Positions 9,112 to 13,242 of a stretch of 13,242 nucleotides of DNA are shown one piece after another. Where the stretch lies: the NCBI GenBank assembly GCA_002842935.1, contig PHEM01000055.1, positions 1-13,242 on the forward strand, read 5' to 3'. A program made the translations under genes and the position numbers. Under the pieces are notes generated by a model. That model made no database searches and had not been told where the DNA came from. It saw only the letters and a program-made list of their open reading frames with translations. Origin of the DNA: Alphaproteobacteria bacterium HGW-Alphaproteobacteria-13 (GTDB lineage: Bacteria; Pseudomonadota; Alphaproteobacteria; Sphingomonadales; Sphingomonadaceae). Position 1 is the stretch's first letter. Each line of letters starts with the position of its first letter.

Positions 9112-10442
9112 TGGGAGTTCCTCACGTAGACGCCGTCGAGGAAGACGATCTCGACATCGATGCCGGTCGGCATCTCGACGACGGGTTGGTATTGTTCGGC
9201 GCGCTCGATCAGATATTTGCTGACCGTATCGGCGGCATCCGCAGCGCCCTGGCCGAGCCCACCGCCGAGGATGTCGCCGGCAGAGAGCTTCGATCGGGTG
9301 CCATCGGCATTGGTCGTGACGCCGGAGAAGACGCTGTTGGCGTTCGCCGAAAAGCCGCGCCCGAACCCGCCGACAATCCCGGCAAGCAGGGCCTGACTGA
9401 CAAGGCTGCCCTCGCGGCTGACGACACGGCCACGCACGCCCGATTTTCCGGCGAAGCTGATGAAGCCTTTGACCTCGCTCACGGCGACGCGCCCGCCGGG
9501 TTGGTCGCAGGTCATCCGCGCCAGCTTCACATAGACCTTCTCGGACGAGAGATCGCCGCGCGCTGCGCCATTGACGATGCAGCCCTGAAGTCGCGTGGTC
9601 AGAACCTTGCCGTTCTGCATGACCGATCGCGCCGGACCGGTAATGCGCAGCACCACGGGAAGCGGATCGGTCTGGCTCGCGACCCCCGCCGACGCATCGA
9701 CGCCGACGATGACCTTGGCAGGAGCATAGGAATTGGGCGGGAGATAGTCTGGCGAGTCCTCGACCACCACCGGCGGCGCTTCCGGACGGGCCGCCCGCAG
9801 TCCGCTGGCTCCTGCCTTGTCTGAGGTGAAGCTCATGAGTTTGACCTCACCGGGACCGGGCAGGCCGGTTTCGCTTGCGCCAAGCGCAGCACCCGCGGGA
9901 GCAGGCTGAAACGGTCGGCCGCGCGCATCGTAGCCACCCGCCTGCGGGCCATAGGCCGGTGGCGGCAGGCTTGCGGCTGCCGGGGCGGCTTGGCTGGCAA
10001 GGCGCGACTTGAGATCCGCATTCTCAGCCGAGATCGCATCGATCGCGGCCTGGCCGTCGACCCGCATGGCCTGGTTTTCCGCTTTGAGCGCGGCCAATTG
10101 GGATTCGATTTCCTCGCGCGGGAGGCTCGCGTCCTTCATCGCCTTCTGCTCGCGGGTCACGGCATCGAGACGGTTGCCGTAAGTCGCGACGAACTCGCGC
10201 TGCGAAAGGTCGCGATTGATGAGCCCTGCGGTGTCGATGGTCTGCGCGGCGGTGGGATCATCGCTCTTCGCGCTGTCGTCGCCGCCCAGGATGAACCAGC
10301 TGCCGCCGACAAGCGCGAGTGCGCCCAAGGAGCCAAGCAGAAGCTTCTGCCGCCGTGCGATCTTCGCGTTGAGGCTGGTTACTGGCGACGGCGATGCCGG
10401 ATCGGCCTGTACCAGGGTTGAGATCGAGGGAGCATCAGTCAT
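9108..10442 (-). CDS. traB: TraB, VirB10-like channel scaffold protein
   Basis: 444 residues from the ATG at 10442, overlapping the traK stop by eight bases; a longer frame up to 10559 would run inside traK and is not favoured. A short cytoplasmic tail (1-33) leads to a membrane helix at about 34-53, then a probable coiled coil (about 85-150) and a Pro/Gly/Ala-rich periplasmic linker (about 152-225). The VirB10-type barrel starts near 226 and contains YLPPNSYAPAKVIVGVDA, GC at 287-288, GDLSSEKVYVKL, GFISFAGKSGVRGRVV and the antenna-like SLVSQALLAGIVGGFG. F TraB is about 475 residues. It spans from the inner membrane to the TraK/TraV outer-membrane ring and couples ATPase energy to the channel. 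Confident. Confidence 0.96.
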   Translation of the reverse strand: MTDAPSISTLVQADPASPSPVTSLNAKIARRQKLLLGSLGALALVGGSWFILGGDDSAKSDDPTAAQTIDTAGLINRDLSQREFVATYGNRLDAVTREQKAMKDASLPREEIESQLAALKAENQAMRVDGQAAIDAISAENADLKSRLASQAAPAAASLPPPAYGPQAGGYDARGRPFQPAPAGAALGASETGLPGPGEVKLMSFTSDKAGASGLRAARPEAPPVVVEDSPDYLPPNSYAPAKVIVGVDASAGVASQTDPLPVVLRITGPARSVMQNGKVLTTRLQGCIVNGAARGDLSSEKVYVKLARMTCDQPGGRVAVSEVKGFISFAGKSGVRGRVVSREGSLVSQALLAGIVGGFGRGFSANANSVFSGVTTNADGTRSKLSAGDILGGGLGQGAADAADTVSKYLIERAEQYQPVVEMPTGIDVEIVFLDGVYVRNSQ

Positions 10443-11193
10443 GGCCCAACCCCCCGTTCGAACCGACGATGAAGGCGACCGTGCTTTCTCCCGATTTGAG
10501 AGTGGGCTGAGCGATCGAGATTGCGAGTGTCTGGGATGACGCGAGATCCGCTTCGGCAAGCGTCAGTGGTTTGCGACCACGGTTCGCCAGACGGATGACC
10601 TTTCCAGTGAGCGCGCTGCCGCGGTAATCGGCGATGAGCTGGACCTCGAGATCGCCGACCCGTGCCGGAAGGGCTGAGGATTGCCTGACTTCGAAGCCAT
10701 CGACTGTCCGGTCATTGGCCATGGCCTGGATCAGCCGCACCGCGCTCGTCTCCAGCGGTGTTTCGCTTTCCCAGCCAGATGCCTTGTTTGTCGCGATCGC
10801 AGGGTTGGTGATGAAGACCTGCACTGCCGGGACAGGCTCGACCTGGCAGGAAACCTTGTAGACGAAGCCCTTCTTGGTCGTGGCGAAGAAGCTGATCGAC
10901 CGCGCCGCATAGGTCTCGGGCACCGACACGTAGATGTCGCCGCGCAGCGGTTCATTGGTGACCGCAAAATCGTTGTAGGGCGTGCCGGTCGAGATCTTCG
11001 AGACGCTGGCAAACTGGTCATCGACCAGCGCGAAGCGCGTCAGCTCGCGGGCCGACACAGCGCATTCGATGCTCGCTCCGTCTGCAGCCTGTTTGAACTG
11101 GTCGGCGGCCTGCGCGCCGCTCCCTGAAAATGCGAGAATGGTACTGGCGCAAAGAGCCAGGCTCCTCGCGCGCGTCTTGCGTCGGTAAGCCAT
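10435..11193 (-). CDS. traK: TraK, VirB9-like secretin-type channel protein
   Basis: 252 residues from the ATG at 11193, which shares one base with the traE stop (TGATG) and has AAGGAGG seven bases upstream. A signal peptide covers about residues 1-29 (ends GAQA|AD). The mature part is beta-rich with few cysteines (C44, C116). Matching TraK features include YNDFAVTNEPLRGDIYVSVP (73-92) and a C-terminal immunoglobulin-like segment with GKVIRLANRGRKPLTLAEADL. TraK is a periplasmic/outer-membrane component that binds TraB and TraV, equivalent to VirB9. The adjacent traE and traB fix the identity. Size is close to F TraK (242). Confidence 0.95.
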   Translation of the reverse strand: MAYRRKTRARSLALCASTILAFSGSGAQAADQFKQAADGASIECAVSARELTRFALVDDQFASVSKISTGTPYNDFAVTNEPLRGDIYVSVPETYAARSISFFATTKKGFVYKVSCQVEPVPAVQVFITNPAIATNKASGWESETPLETSAVRLIQAMANDRTVDGFEVRQSSALPARVGDLEVQLIADYRGSALTGKVIRLANRGRKPLTLAEADLASSQTLAISIAQPTLKSGESTVAFIVGSNGGLGHD

Positions 11194-11765
11194 CACTGGG
11201 CCTCCTTCGTTGGGTCTTTGGGGGGCAACTGGCTGAAGCCTGACAGCGCGAGACGCAGACCCCGGTAGGTCCAGTTGAAGCGGAAACGGCGCTCGTCGCT
11301 CGCGATGACTTGTGCACCGACAAAGGTCTTGAGCGTCCCCGTTACGTCGGATGTCAGCCCCTTGGGATCGACGGTCATCGAGCGGATGACGAAGGCCTGG
11401 GTGACGTCCGAACCACGCTGCTCGTCGACAATCCGCACGAGATCGGCCTTTAGCCGTCCGTAGCTTGCCGGATCGGCGAGCTTCAGGATCTCGTCCATCC
11501 AGTAGTCGAGACCCTCGGGGCTGCGATTGAGGAGAACGAGCGCGGCATCGCGGGTCACGAGTTCGAGATAGTCGGCCTCTACCCCCGCGCTGCTGACAGT
11601 GAGCTGCTTGGGGAGCGTTGGAAGGAGCACGACTTCGCGGTCGCGGGTGGCAGCAAGGCTGACCGCTACGACGAGCGCAATGCCAAGTCCGGCGCTGGTG
11701 AGCGCAAAGAGGTTTCGTTGGCGCAGCAGCGACTGCTGACGCTCGTGTGAAATGTCGGCAAACAT
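11193..11765 (-). CDS. traE: TraE, VirB5/VirB8-position inner-membrane pilus assembly protein
   Basis: 190 residues from the ATG at 11765, 12 bases after traL, with GGGGAGA about five bases upstream. The layout is a short cytoplasmic N-terminus, a membrane helix at about 19-38 (FALTSAGLGIALVVAVSLAA) and a periplasmic domain with LLPTLPKQLTVSS, DYLELVTRDAALVLLNRSPE (66-84) and DVTGTLKTFVGAQ, all typical of TraE. F TraE is 188 residues. The periplasmic domain folds like VirB8 in related systems, so it probably nucleates the inner-membrane complex. The terminal KDPTKEAQ overlaps the start of traK by one base, consistent with translational coupling. Confidence 0.95.
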   Translation of the reverse strand: MFADISHERQQSLLRQRNLFALTSAGLGIALVVAVSLAATRDREVVLLPTLPKQLTVSSAGVEADYLELVTRDAALVLLNRSPEGLDYWMDEILKLADPASYGRLKADLVRIVDEQRGSDVTQAFVIRSMTVDPKGLTSDVTGTLKTFVGAQVIASDERRFRFNWTYRGLRLALSGFSQLPPKDPTKEAQ

Positions 11766-11777
11766 GGATGTCTCCCC

Positions 11778-12065
11778 TCAACCGGCAAGCAGGCGGCAGT
11801 GGGAAGGCGGCGTCGATTTTAGGCCCAACAATCCGGCCGGCAGATACCAATAGGCGGCATGGGCTACCCAGGAGCTGGCGCGTCCTGCTTTTGCCTTTCG
11901 CAGCGCGAACCAGGCGCCGAAGGCAACGATGATGCCGATAAAGATATGCTGGCTGAGGATCCCCCAGGTGAAGGGGATGAGCATCCCGGCGAACTCGTCG
12001 ATGGTCCAGAAGCCGATGAGCTCCGGATCGTCGAGCCGACGTGGGATGATGTATGGGTCTGCCAT
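11778..12065 (-). CDS. traL: TraL, VirB3-like inner-membrane pilus assembly protein
   Basis: 95 residues from the ATG at 12065, with GGAAGG nine bases upstream and 26 bases after the traA stop. The frame is open further upstream to 12569, but that part is antisense-free shadow over traA; the ribosome site and family length pick this start. The N-terminus YIIPRRLDDPELIGFWTIDE is the TraL hallmark. It is followed by one long or two adjacent membrane segments (about 25-55) and an amphipathic end. F TraL is 91 residues. VirB3-like proteins sit beside the assembly ATPase at the inner membrane. Confidence 0.95.
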   Translation of the reverse strand: MADPYIIPRRLDDPELIGFWTIDEFAGMLIPFTWGILSQHIFIGIIVAFGAWFALRKAKAGRASSWVAHAAYWYLPAGLLGLKSTPPSHCRLLAG

Positions 12066-12091
12066 GGCGACGCGCCTTCCCGTCCGATGCG

Positions 12092-12436
12092 TCAGATGAC
12101 CGCGGTGACGACCGAGGTGACGATCGGAACACCCGTGCCGACACCGATGCCGACACCGACCGGAACAGCGACCTGTCCGAGCGAGAACCGGCCCGAGGCG
12201 AGACCGATGAGGCCGCCTGCAAGGCTGAGGACCGTGATGATCTTGCCGCCCGAGCCTTCGAGGAAATCCGTGAATTTCGTGAGGGCAGGGGTGAAGGTCG
12301 TGTCGGCGCCAGCGTAGGCGGCGCTTACGGCCAGTGCTGCGACCGCAAGCGGTACCGCAAAGGTCATGGCCCGCCCGAACTTCGAGGGGTTCTGATTGAT
12401 GGCGCCGGAACGCCGGGAGAGGGTGATAGACTGCAT
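12092..12436 (-). CDS. traA: TraA-type conjugative pilin precursor
   Basis: 114 residues from the ATG at 12436, chosen because GGAG lies six bases upstream; the ATG at 12448 has no comparable site. A basic leader (RRSGAINQNPSKFGR) precedes a hydrophobic stretch MTFAVPLAVAALAVSAAYA ending in a signal-peptidase type AxA site at about residue 42. The predicted mature product is about 72 residues (starting GADTTFTPAL), close to the 70-residue F pilin. It has two hydrophobic helices (KIITVLSLAGGLIGLA and a VAVPVGVGIGVGTGVP segment) joined by a short basic turn GRFSLG. It is the first gene of the operon, directly before traL as in F. The long leader also mirrors F TraA. Sequence identity to F pilin is not claimed; the call rests on architecture and order. 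Confidence 0.88.
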   Translation of the reverse strand: MQSITLSRRSGAINQNPSKFGRAMTFAVPLAVAALAVSAAYAGADTTFTPALTKFTDFLEGSGGKIITVLSLAGGLIGLASGRFSLGQVAVPVGVGIGVGTGVPIVTSVVTAVI

Positions 12437-12490
12437 GTGGAGCTCCATCTGGAGGGGTGAACCCAGCGTTCTTTCGTTCGCTGAGTGTTC

Positions 12491-12520
12491 CACATACATC
12501 TAGGAAATCGATGTAGGAAA
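12491..12520 (-). promoter_or_regulatory. Candidate promoter/operator for the tra operon
   Basis: On the minus strand TTTCCTACATCGAT begins at 12520. If TTTCCT is a -35-like element, TATGTG follows after 18 bases at 12496-12491, leaving a leader of roughly 50 bases before the traA ATG. A second TTTCCTA begins 13 bases further on at 12507. The same TTTCCT to TATGkG layout appears ahead of the divergent gene. Match to the general sigma-70 consensus is poor, so an activator-dependent promoter or a repressor site is equally possible. Inference from repeat conservation only. Confidence 0.4.
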
Positions 12521-12582
12521 GTCGGATTGCCGCTGGGGCTGAAGTGGCGGACGGATATGGACGCATCAATTGCTCGGCGTCG

Positions 12583-12613
12583 GCGATAACACGCAGAAAC
12601 AGCGGCTTATCGC
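12583..12613. repeat. Perfect 7-base inverted repeat (GCGATAA / TTATCGC)
   Basis: GCGATAA at 12583-12589 and its exact complement TTATCGC at 12607-12613 are separated by 17 bases, about 24 bases centre to centre. Symmetry extends no further. It lies mid-way in the divergent intergenic region. The loop is long for a terminator and no T-run follows, so a protein-binding site is more likely. Confidence 0.55.
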
Positions 12614-12622
12614 TTAGTCAGC

Positions 12623-12670
12623 GTCGACGAATCCCGACAAGAGTGGCGGTGATTGTCGGCGAATCGGGAC
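12623..12670. repeat. Imperfect 16-base direct repeat containing CGAATC
   Basis: GTCGACGAATCCCGAC at 12623-12638 and GTCGGCGAATCGGGAC at 12655-12670 match at 13 of 16 positions and are 32 bases apart, close to three helical turns. The second copy overlaps the left arm of the 8-base inverted repeat at 12658. Iterated, phased boxes of this kind are typical of operators, and less often of plasmid iterons. Confidence 0.5.
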
Positions 12671-12686
12671 TAGGGGGTGATTCGCC
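12658..12686. repeat. Perfect 8-base inverted repeat (GGCGAATC / GATTCGCC)
   Basis: Arms at 12658-12665 and 12679-12686 are exact complements separated by 13 bases, with 21 bases between arm starts, two helical turns. That spacing puts both half-sites on the same DNA face, which suits a dimeric HTH regulator. It lies about 100 bases before the HTH gene, so autoregulation is a reasonable guess. No poly-T tract follows, which argues against a terminator. Confidence 0.6.
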
Positions 12687-12720
12687 TAGAAACGAGATGT
12701 TCCGTCAATGTTCTTTTCGT

Positions 12721-12749
12721 TTTCCTACATGGATCACGCGCGATATGGG
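12721..12749 (+). promoter_or_regulatory. Candidate promoter/operator for the HTH gene
   Basis: TTTCCTACATGGAT (12721-12734) matches 13 of 14 bases of the element on the opposite strand ahead of traA. If TTTCCT acts as -35, TATGGG follows after 17 bases (12744-12749) and leaves a leader of about 30 bases before the ATG at 12785. The consensus match is weak, so the shared element could instead be a regulator site. Support comes from the mirrored duplication. Confidence 0.4.
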
Positions 12750-12784
12750 TACGACTCAGTTCCTCATCGTTGGAGTTTTTGTCG

Positions 12785-13242
12785 ATGCATCAGCCCGCGC
12801 CATTCCGAGGCGAAGCCAACACCAGCCTCGCGCACATTCTTGCCCATGCAATCGAGTCGTCTGACAAGCCCAAGCACCAGATTGCTCGAGAGGTCGGGAT
12901 CCACCGCGAGACCCTGCTTCGTGTGATGCGCGGCGATCGGCCGATCGGCCTTGATGAAGCCGCGCGCGTTCTCGATGTCTGCGGCGCCTTTCCCCGCGCC
13001 AGCATGATCCTCGCCTTGGCTGGTCAGGAGGATCTCGCCTGCGAATGGATGCGCAGCGAAATGGGGGAGTTCCTTGAGGACTTCTTCACGGCATTGCCAG
13101 GCCAACTCGAACGAACGCTTGGGCGACGCGTCGAAGATTTGCGGCCGCGGTGGGCGAACGGAACTTCGCAGCTCGTCGCCCGCATGCTTGCCAAGCACAT
13201 CGATGATTTCGCCAACCGCGACATTTCGATGGCGCTGCCGCG
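12785..13242 (+). CDS. Helix-turn-helix DNA-binding protein (3' end beyond window)
   Basis: The frame is open from the ATG at 12785 to the right edge, giving 152 residues with no stop. GGAG lies nine bases upstream of the ATG. Residues about 15-66 look like a Cro/CI-type HTH: a first helix SLAHILAHAIES, then KHQIAREVGIHRETLLRVMRG (30-50) as the turn and recognition helix, then a DEAARVLDVCG helix. After that comes a mostly helical acidic part (GQEDLACEWMRSEMGEFLEDFF) with no domain I recognise. It is divergent from the tra operon across a region rich in inverted repeats, so it is a good candidate for a regulator of transfer genes and of itself. Activator or repressor cannot be told. Confidence 0.85.
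   Translation, partial: MHQPAPFRGEANTSLAHILAHAIESSDKPKHQIAREVGIHRETLLRVMRGDRPIGLDEAARVLDVCGAFPRASMILALAGQEDLACEWMRSEMGEFLEDFFTALPGQLERTLGRRVEDLRPRWANGTSQLVARMLAKHIDDFANRDISMALP

Larger units (their letters stand above)
12437..12784. promoter_or_regulatory. Divergent control region between the tra operon and the HTH gene
   Basis: This 348-base stretch has no convincing gene. It separates the leftward tra operon from the rightward HTH gene, so it must hold both promoters. It contains a mirrored TTTCCTACATnGAT element near each gene, two perfect inverted repeats (7-base and 8-base arms) and CGAATC boxes repeated three times. These are described as separate entries. The density of symmetry suggests binding of one or more dimeric regulators, with the HTH protein the natural candidate. 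An oriT or nic site cannot be excluded from sequence alone, but I recognise none. Confidence 0.7.

Noticed and set aside
11194..12222. N-terminal extension of the traK frame back to 12222, and of the traL frame to 12569
   Set aside because: These stretches run over traE, traL or traA and are Arg/Ser/Pro-rich shadow sequence; signal peptide, ribosome site and family length all support the short starts.
12658..12686. Rho-independent terminator
   Set aside because: The stem is only 8 bases with a 13-base loop and no T-run on either side.
12437..12784. Origin of transfer
   Set aside because: Inverted repeats are present, but I see no known nic-site motif and no relaxase gene nearby; kept only as an alternative to an operator region.
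12544..12864. A 106-residue plus-strand frame across the intergenic region
   Set aside because: It overlaps the start of the HTH gene in another frame, crosses the repeat cluster, and has no ribosome site or hydrophobic or domain pattern.

Overview
The window is the core of an F-type (TraA/TraC/TraN class) conjugative type IV secretion operon on the minus strand, almost wall to wall from 12436 down to the left edge, plus a divergent helix-turn-helix gene that leaves at the right edge. GC content is high, gene ends interlock through ATGA, GTGA and TGATG overlaps, and the order matches what I recall of transfer modules on large plasmids of Sphingomonadales (Novosphingobium/Sphingobium type, such as pNL1). 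The host assignment to an alphaproteobacterium is inference; it could equally be an integrative conjugative element, because no replication, integration or oriT gene is in view.

Transcription order on the minus strand: traA pilin (12436-12092), traL (12065-11778), traE (11765-11193), traK (11193-10435), traB (10442-9108), a DsbC-like thiol:disulfide protein (9111-8209), traV lipoprotein (8203-7460), traC ATPase (7460-4914), an unrecognised 131-residue membrane protein (4881-4486), trbI (4489-4082), a TraF/S26-type peptidase (4095-3571), traW (3574-2930), traU (2933-1905), trbC (1908-1144) and traN (1147 to beyond base 1). Everything needed for pilin, the inner-membrane platform, the TraB-TraK-TraV core channel, the assembly ATPase and periplasmic pilus assembly is present and intact. 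The later genes usual in such clusters (traF mating-pair protein, traH, traG) would lie to the left. The relaxase and coupling protein are not in view.

Together the genes build a conjugative pilus and channel. TraA is the subunit, and the S26 peptidase is a candidate for its processing. TraL, TraE, TraC and TrbI act at the inner membrane. TraB spans the periplasm to meet TraK and lipoprotein TraV at the outer membrane. TraW, TraU and TrbC work in the periplasm on pilus assembly, and TraN stabilises mating pairs at the outer membrane. The DsbC-like protein plausibly serves the cysteine-rich TraU and TraN.

The only sizeable non-coding stretch is 12437-12784. It separates the operon from the HTH gene and is dense in symmetry: a TTTCCTACATnGAT element in mirrored orientation ahead of both divergent genes, two perfect inverted repeats, and iterated CGAATC boxes. 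It looks like a shared control region. The least explained items are this region and the small membrane protein between traC and trbI.
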